DNA of 64,000 nt, from assembly GCA_003640385.1 (NCBI GenBank), contig RCAB01000090.1, positions 1-64,000 on the forward strand, in the 5' to 3' direction. Made by a program: the position numbers and the translations under genes. Under the pieces are notes generated by a model that worked only from the letters and a program-made list of their open reading frames with translations, had not been told where the DNA came from and did no database searches. Positions 23,932 to 36,902 of this stretch are shown in pieces (the first letter of the stretch is position 1; each line of letters opens with the position of its first letter). Source of the DNA: Setaria digitata. Lineage: Eukaryota > Nematoda > Chromadorea > Rhabditida > Setariidae.

Positions 23932-24974
23932 ACACTTCTGCCTGAGATTTAGACATATATAAGCGTTAGTATAATTATAGATGTAACGAAATGGCTCCCA
24001 TAAACTGTTTGGAAACGGATGATCATTAGCCCCATAACTTCTCTTAATCCTGGTGGAAGTGTATAATAATATATTATGGTTCAGTTCCGCATAAGTTGTA
24101 AGCAGAGCAATTATGTCATTTCGTGTGTATTCTTGTTCCTGTGCTGAAGAAGGAAAATCTACTACCACGGATTTAAATTCTAATGCGTTGAACTTAATTT
24201 ATGATTTGTTTTATTGGAAGGTCTTACTAACTGAATCTGGCTACTAGCAATTTAGTTATATCTTTAATGAGGCCCATGGATTGATTGGTTTCCACAGAAA
24301 CGAGGGAACGAAATTTCCCTAACTCATCATTGCTTTCTCTTCTATTGCCATTCCTCTAGCCGATTAATATTAATCATTTACTTATTATTTATAGCATGCA
24401 GACAATATTTATCAAAGGCAAAAAGCACGGTTTAAAAAATAGTACTCGTACGATGGCTTCACTGAATGAATGGACTATGAAATGACAAAATATGATGAAA
24501 TGACAAAAATTACAATGATGAGAACCGAACCAGGTATTTCCGTAGGAAGAAACTCAAATTCTCATATCCTTGAAGTGTTTATGCGTATTTTTTAATACAA
24601 AACCAATGGAAATTTAAAGACCAACAATCAATCTGTTGTTATTCTGGTGGAAGAGTAAACCATCAAAATAAATGATGAAACTGGACAATCGCTTAGTGTC
24701 CTTCAGGGATCAGGCTGTAAGAACAATTCTAGGCAGCGAGACGACAGTTGTCATCGCCAACCGCTTTTAGTGTGAAACTGGTAGAAATTTTGTACGTATT
24801 AGAGATTTTGCAAATCTCTGTAAAATCTGAGTGGTTTTAATATACGTATAAGAAGCCTAGTTTATTACAATTTACTCCTCACCATAACCCCACCACTGTT
24901 ACTCTTATCTTAATTTTATGTCGAGCTATGCTACAAAAAGCTATTAATGATCAGAAACAAAACCGGCGCTCAAT
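23932..24974. other. Convergent intergenic region PPP4R2 | importin
   Basis: Contains the 3' ends of PPP4R2 (+) and the importin gene (-). Open frames here, such as one on the minus strand at 23872-24168, have no coding character. No element recognised. Confidence 0.55.
24861..24866 (-). terminator. Poly(A) signal AATAAA, importin gene
   Basis: TTTATT on the plus strand, read as AATAAA on the minus strand, about 110 bases beyond the importin stop codon. Confidence 0.6.
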
Positions 24975-27900
24975 TTATGAATGTTTAGCAGCAAAGTTGA
25001 AAGTATCCGGTACGGGTGCATCCACATTAAAGGCGTATCCTCCTTGTTGTTCCACTTTTCTACTCTTCGCCAATGACATGCGCTGTTCACACACCCGCAG
25101 CACCCCGTCCAACACTACCTGTTTTTCAGTATCGGTGCATGTTGTCATGGAACAAAATAGCTTCTCATCACTTGCCTTCAGTACTAAAATTTTTAGAATT
25201 ATTTTTGACTCTTCTCCAGTTTTAAGAGATTTCAGAAAACTGTAGACTCCAACTACCATTGTTGGTATGACATTTCAAGCTTTTAATTAATATCCACTAC
25301 ACTAGTGGTTACTACCAAAAAAAAAAAAAAAAAAAAACGGATAAAACCATTTGATAAAAGCAAATTTAATTTGAAGCGTCACATGATGACAGTGTTGCTG
25401 ATGCACTTGAGTATTAGAAACATTAGAAATGGCTCTAACAACTGAGATTTATGCATTCAACATTTGGCGCTTTATGAATGGAGAGGAAACGAACCATCGA
25501 GTGTTTCCTTATAAAAAATGAAAACATCAGCAGTTTCATCGTTATCGAGAGGGGTAAAGTATGCTTCCATGGAATCTTCATCCCAGCTGGCGGATGCTGA
25601 TGACGAATTGGATTCAAATCCTTGTCCATCACTTCCTGTCTGAAGTATAATTGTCTCACTGAGCAGATCTTGTGAAATAATCTTGATGAAAAAATCATAT
25701 GCATATCAGAAACTTAGTACCCTATCGTCCTTTTCATTCTAGAATCCATGCACCTTTATTTTTAGTGATTTGGAACCAAGAATTTTTTTTAATCGATGAG
25801 GGTATTCAGGAATTTTCCATTTAGCTCCACTGCAATTGAAAACTGAAACATACCCTTTCTTTCTTATTCTGATGCTCCGCCAAGGTTTCTAAATACTCGA
25901 GAATATCCTCATCTATTTCATCTTCGCTATCTGCTAAATCCTCATCCCGTGCAAATTCCTCCTAGAAATGCAATATTATGATAATTCGCCGTGAGTCATG
26001 TTTTGAAAAACTCAGTTCCAAAATTTAAACACATTGTGATACCGATCGGGCTCAACCAAATCATTATCGTGAATACCTCAATTTCTTTGTCATCAGATTC
26101 TTTTCCATTCGCCAAACGATTTTCCGCCTTAATTTTCATCGCTTTCTGAAGCCCAATCAAAAGCGAAACAAGCAAATCATTGACCTACAAATTTCCTTCA
26201 GTCTCCTATCTTTACAAGATTGATATTACTACGCACATGTTTTCCAAAACAAGGTACAAAATCCTCTTCTCAAATTCAGTAGCGAATTTGACGTTAAGAC
26301 GAAAAACAGATTACCTGTTGCGCTTTCTCGTCAATTAAGGTTGGTCTGTGAGCAACAGGTAATCTGATCATAGTACAGAGACCTATTACGGCCATTTTTC
26401 GATCGTGAACACCTTCCAAACCGTGAGCTAGTGATAGAAGTTCGTTGACCAAATAGTTTAAAGTATTAGTTCCATGAGGTTGAAGCTGAGGTAACAGACT
26501 CATAAACATATCTGCATCGTAATATAAACCGGCTATCACCACCTGAAACAATCATCTACTTTAAGAAATTTATGTTGCGTAAATGAATCAATAGACTCAG
26601 TATGTGAAGATAAGACTAACCAAAAGAAGTGCAGGTTTCAAAGTTTTGCAGTCCTCAATTGGCTGGTGTAAACGAGTTAGAACTAACTGGACGAGATCAG
26701 GTACCAAATTGTTAATTTTACCCTAAATATACCTTTTGTTAAAGAACAAAATCGTCGAGCTCACAATATGAAATAAAGCTTGTTGTCTTCTTTCTCTTGT
26801 CAAAAAAAAATTTAGAACACACCTGACATTCGAGAATAAGGCACTCCAGCAACTTAGCTGCATGTACCTGGTCATTTTCTTCCATATCTTCACTGAACAT
26901 ATTCACGGCAATTTCTACAAAGGCTCTGAGACGTTCTGGACGAGCCAAAAAACCGTCAGTATCGACCGTCAAATACGAATGTAATAGGGGCATCACATCT
27001 AGAAAGAAAGAAAGCTGTATAACAAACTGATAAGACAACAATGCAATTTCAAATCTTTAAATAACAGTGCGGGGATGTGTGTTTCTATACGAAACAGTCA
27101 AAGTGAAAACTAAAAGGAATCGGAAAATTCGAATTCCAAAACAAGCCACAATCAATATAAGAATTCTCCACTGAACATCTATTGTTATTTGCTTTATTCC
27201 TTAGTCAAGTATTGGCCAAATGCAGATTAAATGTCGCATACTTACTAACGAAAACCATTCCGTCTTGAGTGGTTGCCAGTTTGTGAATATCGAAAAATAT
27301 TTCCCACATTGGTTCACTTATTGAGCACGTAATCACTGAATTTGCTAACGCCAATATTTCTTCGTAGTAATCTGTAAAAAGGTATATTAAATAAGCAGAA
27401 ATAATCCTTATGAATTTGTTAAGAACTTCGAAAATAAATAATCCATTTTTTTTTTTTGGTCTTATCAATTGTAAATCCTTTTCTTAGGATATTTCTGAGC
27501 GCCGATAAATACCAAAGCTGAGATTGTTTATTCGCAGTGTAAATTAGACCTAACGAACTAAGCTATTATAAATACTATTCTCTTTAAAAGAATAGAAGAG
27601 ATAGAAGAAATCCACAAATTTTCTGTCATGAAAAAGTTACATAACAGTCTTCAACAGAGAGCAAAAAATGTAACCAATCTGCTCGCGTTCCAGAACTGAC
27701 TTGATGACCCTGCGTACTTGCTCTTCGATATAATGAAGTACATCTTGATTGTCTTCTACCATATCCAGCACTGATCCCAATGTGGTCAAGATACCCATTA
27801 CAGTTACGGTACGATCATCTTCCTGATTCTCTAAGGAAAGTTGTAAGAAAATGTTCGCCTAAAAAGCATTGATTACTGTTACAATTTAGGAAAAACAGAA

Positions 27901-30900
27901 CAATCGCAGCCTGTTTATCTTCTAAAAATAATGTGAAACCCTTAGAAGTTAATGAAAACCTTCGAAAACATATTTCTTGGAATTCAAAGCGAACTTAACT
28001 AATAATCCTAAATCATTTCAGACAAGCTATTAGCAAATATATAAACTAGTTAAACTGCAGAATATTTCTATATCTTGTTTATATTAGATTGAAAAAAAAA
28101 AAAAAAAACAATGGATAACAATCCCAAATGTTAATGACTTGCCAATTCCGTTGCAACATCCACAGCGATCGGTATAATGTCTTCAACGAAATCTTCTAAT
28201 AGTACTTCCATTACACTCGTCATTTCTTCTATTTCAGCTCGAGCCACAAGTCGCAACACTTCGATAATGACAGCATGAACATGAGGTTTTAAGACTGAAC
28301 GATCTAAAACTTCTAGTTTCATATGCTACTTTTATACATATCGTCATATTTGGCATAATCTATGTAATTTAGAAACCAACATTTTGTTTGTGCTTCCAAC
28401 ATATGCTGTATAGCCATTGCAGCTTCTACTTTCACAGGCAGTTCTTCCATAGCATTAGCTAACGTTTTCACTAATTCTTCATAAATGCGTGTTATCTGTC
28501 CACCGGATAATTTACCACTGGCAAATTGCTGCAACCAAAATTTCTACGTCAGAAGACAATACAACACGTAGAAAGGAAGCAACAAAACACTCTTAAGTCA
28601 ACAGAAGAACATTGGATATCAAGTACCACATACCCTGACAGTCCAGCATGCTCTAGAACGAATGAATCGTACCGGATGAGCAATTTTTGGGATTATAAAT
28701 CTCTCCACCAATTCGTCAACAGCACTGCTATACTTCTGAAAAGTAATTTTTTTTTTTTTTTTTTAAGCTCAAACATCAAGGAGTAAACATACAAATTATT
28801 AAGTAACGTGCGCAAATTATTTCCTCAAAGTCTCAGAAGAATTCCATCAACAAGTTGATGGAACAAATAAGAAAGCAAAGCATAATAAGACCTTGCTTCT
28901 CGTTAAAGCTGCAAAAAGCTCTCCCAGAATCCGCAAAGCACCTTCTTGATCACAAGGATCAACATTCGAAGCGCTAAGCATATTCAAAGCGAATTCCAGT
29001 ATTGGTTGCAACATATCTTTTCTCTTCGCAAAACCAGTTAATACATTTGATGCCGCAACTGTAGGGTTGTGTAATTCATCGTATACATCTGTAACACCAA
29101 GCTTTATTTTTTTTTTTCTTTTTGTGATTTTGTAATAAATTATCAAGAAACAATAAGAAGCAAGCAAATTTTTATATTTTAGTAAATTTTCAATGCAGCA
29201 GCAAAGAACTCTTCTAACGCTAAGATCACGCATAAATTCTACTGAATGTATAGCATCATGTTCATCAAAAGCACAGATCATAAATATTTTAAATGAAAAA
29301 ACAACAAAATTGTGACCATATTTGATGCGAACAAATTCTTCTGGAGAATCGTTCCACAATTCCTCATCTTCATCAGAAAATTTTAACAATGGGAATAGCA
29401 CACTACGCACAATTCCCTGAAAATACAAAAGAAGTGAATTCCTTACTGCTTATGTGCAGAAAAACACAAAAAAAAAAAAACTATTAAATGCAAGAGTTCA
29501 TGGGCAAAGCAGAGAAACAATCCTGAGGAAATCAATTAGAGGACAGGTACCTGACAGTGAGGCTTGATGACTTTCCAAGTCCGAGACTGAGAAACAGCGA
29601 TATCAATGTACTGCAACAAAGAATGTAGCACTCGTGATGATACATAATTCCCATTTCGATAACCATCTAGAACCTGGAGGCATGTATTCAAAATTGGAAT
29701 TGCAAAGTGTGCCATATAATTTTCTGCAAATTCTGAGTAATTCAGCTGCACCTGCCCCGGAGAACCATATCTGAAAATGGATAAATATATTGTTGATTGT
29801 GTTCCTGAAACAATAACTCCGTAATTACATATTTTCAAAGTTGAATCTAAATTCACTTTAGTCGAAGGAACATTCCCATAATTACTTCAAAACAGGGAAT
29901 TGACGCAGAAACTTAATACCCATATTTAAAAAAAAAAAATTGAATTCTCCTTTAATTTGATTCATACTTATATTTCTCCGGAAAAAGAGCAGAACTTTTA
30001 ATATTCATTCTTTTGTTTCTTAAATATTCGAAGAGAATGAAATTATATATATATATATATAGGAAAAATAACCTTTCAAAAATGCGTTCAACAATAGCAG
30101 ATGCCCATTTCTTACACTTCCACCATACCGTCCTTTCGCGGTCGTCCTTATCAATTGTGTTAACTTCTTCAGGCACAGTTCTTCCAATGATCAGTCGAAA
30201 CTGTTCCAACCACTGTGTTAAGGATTGGACCGTGAACATTTCCAAATTCAAGGAAAACTATAACGAAATAACTAAATTATGGTCCCTTTAAAAAGAACCA
30301 ACACAGTGAAAGTTATTTTTAAAGCAACAGTTAATACCTGGACAAGTCCATAAAATATTTTCAGAATAAGTTTCTGCAGTAAACACGATTCTTGGGAAGC
30401 ATCAGGCATCAGAGTGATCAGACGCTCGAGAAGCACTGGCATCAGTAGGCTCATAGTTTCCACTAATGGTTTCTTTTCTTTCACTCGCCGATATCTAAAA
30501 TTTTCGTATTATATGCATTTTTTGTAGACAATAAATACGGAAACTATGATTTCAAGTAATTCGTTGTGGACAACTGATAGGAAATTATCACCACACCAAC
30601 TCTAATTTGTTCAAGCAGAACTTGTATTAGCGAAATGGTCTAAATATTAAACTTACTCATAGAGCTTGACTAAGCGTCGTATAACCAAGAGAGCTCCCAG
30701 CCAAGATGGTCCATCCACTGAATGTAATAAAGTTGCAACTTTTTGCGGCAGATGTAGCCAATTTTTCGGAAAATCGTGTCTCGTAATTATTCCAACTGCA
30801 GTGCATAATTGAACTCTAAATGAAACATACTATCACAACTTTTGAATTTCCTTACGGTAAATTTAATTAATTCGATTCTTCAAATGTTCGACAAATAGAT

Positions 30901-31666
30901 ACCTAATAGCTTCAGGAGAAGCTACAATGGCTTCTATAATAAGTTCGCGAATAAGATGTTTATCTTGCTCAGGAAGTGTGAATGACTGCTTGTCATCCTC
31001 ATCCGTAATCCAATGTCTGAAATGATTAAAAATGGGTAATTAAGTGCACTAATCTTTGCTGAGTTTCAAACTTTTTCATCCTTACTAACTCCGACGATAA
31101 AAAAAATTTACTGGAATCAGACACAAAGCAAATCTTGTTATATCACAGTACCTATCACAAAAGCAGTGAGACTACTAGACGAAAACTTAGAATTTGAGAA
31201 CTACGTGACTGATCAGCTAGCCTTATGTTTATTTCATAACATGCATTTCCTGAAATTCAAAATAATGAATGAGTAAGCAATGCGACAAAAAAGCTTCGAG
31301 CTAAGCTACTAAATTAGTCACAATTACACACTTTTAAATACCTATTAATAATATTCTTTAAATAAATAACAGCCGCTTGCCGAGCAGAACCATCCACTCC
31401 TTCATCCATAATAATGTGAAGTAAGAGAGGAGTAAATCCTAATAATCTCGTATTCTGAAATAGTAACTACAACATTAGTATATTTCATAATCGACTCTCT
31501 CCCACCAAGGTGTGTTTTAAATTCACAGTAATCACAAAATTAGCAAGTAATTCGAAACACACATCTGCAAGGCCTTACGCACCTGTTCGAGATATGCAGC
31601 TGCTTCCTTCTGATTTGCTGAAGAGGTGGTGGCATGCAGAGCTCTAATTAAATTTTCCCTATCCAT
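24975..31666 (-). CDS. IPO7: Importin-7/8 (RanBP7-type nuclear import receptor)
   Basis: Complete 21-exon gene giving 1038 residues, the same length as human IPO7. Exons: 31666-31583, 31454-31342, 31016-30903, 30815-30657, 30494-30338, 30257-30073, 29770-29551, 29416-29317, 29088-28892, 28735-28634, 28528-28381, 28294-28143, 27858-27675, 27371-27246, 26998-26823, 26722-26621, 26542-26315, 26184-26077, 25961-25854, 25639-25495, 25183-24975. Family marks in order: [110 protein letters not shown], an acidic loop (EEFARDEDLADSEDEIDEDI) and the signature end QQGGYAFNVDAPVPDTFNF. The protein is a HEAT-repeat karyopherin that binds RanGTP and carries ribosomal proteins, histone H1 and signalling proteins into the nucleus. 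The intron at 28142-27859 appears to use a GC donor. A possible spliced-leader acceptor (TTTTACAG) lies at 31724-31731, upstream of the ATG. Confidence 0.96.
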
Positions 31667-32619
31667 CTCTCCACTGATCTCTAAAGGGGCTGGACGTAAC
31701 CCTCCAAAGCATCCACAGAGAACCTGTAAAATACAAGTATAACTTAACAGTATCACGCAGACACACAAGTTCGCACTAAAAACACATAAATAAGGGCATC
31801 TGCGTAAATTTAGCAACAGGTATATGCTAAAAGATTTGACGAATTGATGACATTCCCCTATTCTTTTGGTTTCGGCAAAATAGTGTTAATAACAAGAACT
31901 TTTTCATATCGACCTTCAGACACATTTTACCCTTTCAGATGGATATCTTGCGTCATAAGTGAGTAGCAGTATAAATGACTGTGTTTCAGCCGCTTGCATT
32001 GTTCACTCCTTCACTCGCATTAAAGTCTCAGATTGCATTTGCAGTGATCAAAGATTGTATTATCATTGATCAAGCAATGCAGTGGTTGAAATATATGTAT
32101 TTATTCCTAACTCGCACTGCTCGACATATATAATTTATCTACGACCACACCAACCAGAAGAAACCCCATCCAATAACGATCTTGCTACCAACCTGACTAG
32201 ATGACGTTCACTGAGACGCTTGAAAGCTTATATCTAGGGAACCCTAAACAACGTGGATCCACTTCACGACATATTTAACGCAGCCCTTCCCCCCTCACTG
32301 AACCAAGGTTGCTTGTGTAGACGGTAGAGATTGAGGGTACCTTGCAGTTTCTTGCAAAAAGAATCTCTTGATTTGTGATGGAATGAAAATGGTGGGAGAA
32401 AGACAACAAGACTGGGAGAGACAAAGGGATTGGTAACATCCCTAGAGACAGTGCAGTAAATGTGGCATAAAGTCAGATTATTCATGGAATGAAAATATGT
32501 GTTTCACGTTTCACGATTGCCGGTTCGTTACCTTTGCCTTTCTCGGTCAACAAGATTGGCGTTCGGAATATTGCAGGTTGCAATTTTTCTCTTTTCATTT
32601 GGACAATTGGTTGTTGACA
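31667..32619. promoter_or_regulatory. Divergent intergenic region importin | FABP-1
   Basis: Probable promoter region for two divergent genes. No coding exon was recognised. An ATATTGCAG acceptor ending at 32576, 43 bases before the first FABP start, may be a trans-splice site. Confidence 0.45.
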
Positions 32620-33925
32620 ATGTCAGATGAAGTGAAAGGATTACCTGAAAGGTTTATGGGAACCTTCAAGCTCAGTCGCAGTGAAAATTTTGAAGAGTTT
32701 TTGGCTTCAAAAGGTATTTTTGTTCTTCTGGTTTTATTTATTTTGGCAAGATTTTTATGAACTAAAGAAGAAAAATTTTGTACATTGAACTTGCTAGTTG
32801 TTCTTTTTTCTTATAGTTTTTTGACATTGTATGTTAGTATGTGCCTAACACTTCACATCTAAACGCCTCTATTAAAAGGATTTGGAATGTGGAATTCCAG
32901 GTGTGAATTGGTTTTTGAGGAAAATGATTTCATTTGCATCTGTTACGAAAGTATTCAGCCGCTCTGATGAAATCCAAGGTGGCTATAATTTATGGAATCA
33001 GACGTCTAGGAAAGATACAGTTTACAGAAACTGGAAGCTAGAAGAAGAATTCAAGGCTGAGGGTCTCGATGGTAAAATGCATAAAGTATGTTCGACTTTT
33101 TTGGTATATTTTCACCACTGTCTACATATTTTTCATCTCGATTCATTATGCAGATGCATTTAAATATGAATGTAATCTTCTTAATTTTTTATTTTGCATC
33201 CATTTTTAAAGTTAGCAGCTAAAGAAGCAAAAATTTAAGCAACATTAATTACAGATAGCATAGATTGTACTTCCATTTCTGTGCATACTTTTTTTTATAT
33301 CTGAAATCTCACATCTCACTTACAAACATTACTCCGATGCTATACTAGATCAAATTTGATTTCGATCCCACAACAGAAAGTTTGAAAGAAACACATATCC
33401 GAATAGATGATCCAAACGATCAAGGAGAAACGTACACTTACACTGTTGATGGTGATATTCTGGTATTGGTAAGTGCCGCTTCTATGAATTTTCCCTTTGT
33501 TGCCCCTGCATCACTGATTTTTTTTTTTTTTTTTTGTTTCTTTTTAGTTTTATCTATTGTATTGATTATCCTGATTATCATCTCACATAAAAAAATTTTT
33601 TTCATTAAAACATTTAAGTGAAGTTAATAATATCCTCAGGGTGCCAGAATCTAAGAGGAAGTTCTATTACCTTATTTATTTTTATCCTATTTTGTGTTTT
33701 CAGTTTTATAAATCAAAAACACGTTGGGAGTGTAAGACACACTAAAAAATTATATTAGTCTATCCCGTATGGATTTAATTTTGATGCTGCCCTAGCAAAA
33801 GATTGGATACAAGTTGTTTGCTGTTTATGTTCCAGGTATATCTTTCTTTTTTCCAGAGTATTGCAAATGAAAAGGCAGCTTGCAAACGCTATTTCATTCG
33901 ACAATTATTTCCTTCTGGACAATAA
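32620..33925 (+). CDS. Fatty-acid-binding protein, nematode LBP/As-p18 type, copy 1 (no signal peptide)
   Basis: Four exons (32620-32713, 32901-33085, 33349-33468, 33857-33925) encode 155 residues with intron phases 1, 0, 0. The lid helices and first strands read PERFMGTFKLSRSENFEEFL, then WFLRKMISFASVTKVF. Later strands include ETHIRIDDPNDQGETYTYTV and DGDILVL. The C-terminus is CKRYFIRQLFPSGQ, where KRY sits at the Arg-x-Tyr position that holds the fatty-acid carboxylate in the family. These ten-strand beta-barrels carry fatty acids or retinoids. From the chosen Met (MSDEVKGLPERF) there is no secretion signal. The same frame is open upstream to 32497 with a Met at 32497, but the extension is not a convincing signal and an acceptor ends at 32576. 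A poly(A) signal lies at 33958. Confidence 0.9.
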
Positions 33926-33957
33926 CAATTAACTTCCTAAGTCGGCTCTGTTTGAAG

Positions 33958-33963
33958 AATAAA
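33958..33963 (+). terminator. Poly(A) signal AATAAA, FABP copy 1
   Basis: Hexamer 32 bases after the stop codon of the first FABP gene. Confidence 0.65.
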
Positions 33964-34227
33964 GAGGAAAAGCCATGATCACTATGTACTGTTTTTTCTT
34001 TTTTTTTTTTTTTTTTTCATCACTGCTATTATTGCGCTATAAATACAAAAAAAAAAAAAAAATTTTAAAGTGATACTTCTTTATTCCGGCCACAGAAATA
34101 TTTTAATTCCGTTTTACATACTCGATCCTTTCCCTCCTCAGGTTCCTCATGCTCTAATTTTTTTCATTTTTTTGTTTTTGTCATGTTTGAATTTCACTTT
34201 CTATTCATAATGTGCTGCGCTTGTAAG

Positions 34228-34580
34228 TTTAAATATATATATACATATATAGAAAAATATATAATATATATAATATTATATATCTTTCAAAAAGATATAT
34301 AATATATAAAAAAGATATATGAAACATATATATATATATATATTATATATCTTTCACAAACTATTCAATTGAATTTTCATATATATATATATATAAAATA
34401 TATATATATATATTTTAATATATATATATTTTATATATATTTGGAAAATATATATATATATATTTTATTTGGAAATATATATATATATATATATATATTT
34501 CCAACAGTGTATATATATATATATGCTGTTGCATTGAAAGTATGTATATATATATACATACTGTTGCATTGAAAATATCA
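34228..34580. repeat. AT-rich palindromic repeat block
   Basis: Alternating TA tracts are interleaved with self-complementary units. Examples are ATATCTTTCAAAAAGATAT and two copies of CTGTTGCATTGAAA separated by a palindromic GTATGTATATATATACATAC tract. The block could fold as cruciforms or be mis-assembled. Open frames across it encode only Tyr/Ile repeats and are not genes. Confidence 0.85.
34351..34380 (+). repeat. 30-bp direct repeat, copy 1
   Basis: Thirty bases ending in ATTCAATTGAATTTTCAT. They recur at 34914-34943 with one mismatch. The core ATTCAATTGAAT is palindromic. Confidence 0.8.
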
Positions 34581-34913
34581 TTTTTTTTTTTATATACTAA
34601 ACGATCGAGATGGTTTAGTATATAACGGTACTTCGAGGGTACTATCTGTAAATGTTTGGTGGTGGATCAGACATATTAATCTGATTTGTACAAATTAAGT
34701 GGTTTATCTTTTTGAATTATGCACGAAATTCATGCTTGCTATTTTCAGCTTCTAGTCCCAATTCATTTAATTATGGAAGCCCTACTGCAGATTTTTTTTA
34801 AAATTTTTTTCAGATTATTGCAAAATTATCTTGTTAACTATAAGATAAATCATTAAGGCTCTTTCACTTAAGTACATTTTGGTTCCATTGGTCACAAGAA
34901 CACTGCGACATGG

Positions 34914-34943
34914 CTTTCACGAACTATTCAATTGAATTTTCAT
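34914..34943 (+). repeat. 30-bp direct repeat, copy 2
   Basis: Second copy of the unit at 34351-34380, with G for A at the eighth base. Confidence 0.8.
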
Positions 34944-35847
34944 TTTGCAGCAAAATATTCGTTATTTGCTCTTCGACATAATGATAAAGGAATGCGTTTT
35001 GTTTAATTCATAACACAGATGTATTCACAAGTGACATTCAGAGCAGTCCGAACAATTGAGTAGTTAAGGATTATGACCAGAGTTGGGAGCGTCATCGTAA
35101 AGTTGGTGATGGGTGTGATACCCTCCCCGAATAGTTTATAATAGTAGCTTCCTCTTTGCTCTTCTCTCTCGTGACCTATTCGAGAGCATTATATCACAGG
35201 TCACATCTACTTGCTTTTGCTCGGTTGCTTGTTCATTCAGTTGACCCTCATCAGCAGCAGCATTTGGTTGCATTTTTGCTGTCCAGTCTGATTATTGCTT
35301 TGTTGCTTTTCACTGAATCTCTGCTTGGACTGCTATTTCCACTGTTCCCTACCTAAAGTGTGATGCTTCGTTCTTTTGCCTAAAAACTATGCTAAATGCA
35401 TCGATGAATAAAACCACTAATTAATGGAATTGTTTCATCATTTGCTGTATCTGGTCCATTGCTTCATAAAATCCAGGATGGCTTTCCATGCTGATTCCAA
35501 GCAAAAAAGAAAAGTACCAGCTTGTGATTTGGTCAAATTCCGTAGATGAACCGCATCCTTATGATGGGGAATGAGATAGCTCCCTCTAAATGTTTAAGGC
35601 AGTCTGATAATGCCGCCTCACTGTCAAACACTTTCACGTATAGTCTGCATACGATTTAATTATTTCATAGTATCATGAACATCCACTAATCTCAAACGAG
35701 CATGAAACGCTTTGTAAAATAAAAGAATATGACGATTCGTAGCATTAACTGTGCTGTAAGAGCATCCATTCTTGCTGCTGTCGGTTTTTGCCTTCTGAAG
35801 ATTCGAATCTTCATTAAAAAATAAATAAAAACTTGAAGGTCATAGTG

Positions 35848-36804
35848 ATGATGCGATTTATAATTGCTGTGGTTCTACTGAATTCATTCTTCGATGAAAT
35901 TTGGGCTCGAAATACTACGTCTGCTACGATCATTAAAGTGCTTCCAGAAAAATTCCTGGGTACTTTCAAACTGGAGCGAGATGAGAACTTCGATCAGTAT
36001 CTTGTGGCAAAAGGTCCGCTGTCTATAGCCCGAACTAATTTGTTTATAAAAAATTTTTTCCAGTAGGAGTTTATTTTTTAAAAGGACAGATCATTTGTTT
36101 GAGGTTACGGTTGGTTCATGCGACAAATAATTAAATTGGCCAGTGTCACTAAAGTGTTTCGGAAAGCAGCTTCTCAAAAACCGAATCGTTACGACATGGA
36201 AAATCTAACAAGTAAAAAAAATACATTGTTTGCTGACTGGGCTCTAGGCGAAGAATTTATCACTGAAGCTGTAGACAGTACACAACATAAGGTAAAGATG
36301 TTAAATGAATTCGTAGGTGAAAATAATCTCAGAAACGATTTATTTCAACTTCCATAATTGTTTATGCGTTAAATTGTTTATACGTTTTACAGTGTTTATG
36401 CGTAAACTGCTAAAATGTTTATACGTTGGTTTTATGCTTGTATATATAGTAAGCATTATTTGTAGTTATAACAGCTATGATTTTTGAACTAAGCTAAATA
36501 TCCTTGTTGGATGCATAAAGTGTTTTAGATAACGTTTGATCTGAAGGATCTAGACAGTGTACTGACAGAGACGCATATCAAGATGGAAGATCCAAATGAT
36601 GTCGAGACTTACGAATATTCTCGAGATGGTGACTACTTGATTATGGTAAGATTACTAAATATGTTGAGCGAAAAAAACTTCATTTTTATTTTTCCAGAAT
36701 GTAATGCCTGTAGCTAGGGTTCTGATCGTGATCCTATCAGTAATCTGTTTCAGAAATTGAAATGGAACGAGGTCTCAACCAAACGTTATTACAAGAAGCA
36801 GTAG
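35848..36804 (+). CDS. Secreted fatty-acid-binding protein, copy 2
   Basis: Four exons (35848-36013, 36104-36291, 36529-36645, 36754-36804) encode 173 residues. The intron phases 1, 0, 0 fall at the same places as in copy 1. The N-terminus MMRFIIAVVLLNSFFDEIWA is a good signal peptide, so the protein is probably exported, as is Ascaris As-p18. The mature barrel begins KVLPEKFLGTFKLERDENFD, then GWFMRQIIKLASVTKVFRKA. NLTSKKNTLFADWALGEEF and an NLT sequon follow, then THIKMEDPNDVETYEYSRDG. The end, NEVSTKRYYKKQ, keeps K-x-Y in place of the fatty-acid-holding R-x-Y. It probably binds and distributes lipids in an extracellular fluid such as pseudocoelom or perivitelline fluid. A poly(A) signal lies at 36897. 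Confidence 0.92.
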
Positions 36805-36896
36805 CTTCCCTACAAGAAATGTTATTTTTTCGTACCAAATAAGTTTGTATAAATATAATATTTACTTGTTCAACTCTACGATATACACTTGTAACA

Positions 36897-36902
36897 AATA
36901 AA
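36897..36902 (+). terminator. Poly(A) signal AATAAA, FABP copy 2
   Basis: Hexamer 92 bases after the stop codon of the second FABP gene. Confidence 0.6.

Larger units (their letters stand above)
33926..35847. other. Intergenic region FABP-1 to FABP-2
   Basis: About 1.9 kb. It holds the FABP-1 3' end, a dense AT-palindrome block (34228-34580) and a 30-bp duplicated segment. The remainder, including an open frame at 35156-35356, shows no recognisable gene. Confidence 0.55.

Noticed and set aside
24928..25245. 105-residue plus ORF
   Set aside because: It is antisense to the last importin exon, whose minus-strand frame carries the family C-terminal signature.
28847..29428. 193-residue uninterrupted minus ORF as one importin exon
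   Set aside because: The middle part does not align with importin-7. Removing 29316-29089 as a GT-AG intron restores the family sequence in phase.
34369..34572. 67-residue plus-strand ORF rich in Tyr and Ile
   Set aside because: It is a translation of TA microsatellite DNA, with no real composition.
35156..35356. Leu/His-rich 66-residue plus ORF resembling a membrane helix
   Set aside because: No acceptor, downstream exon or family match; consistent with chance in T-rich DNA.
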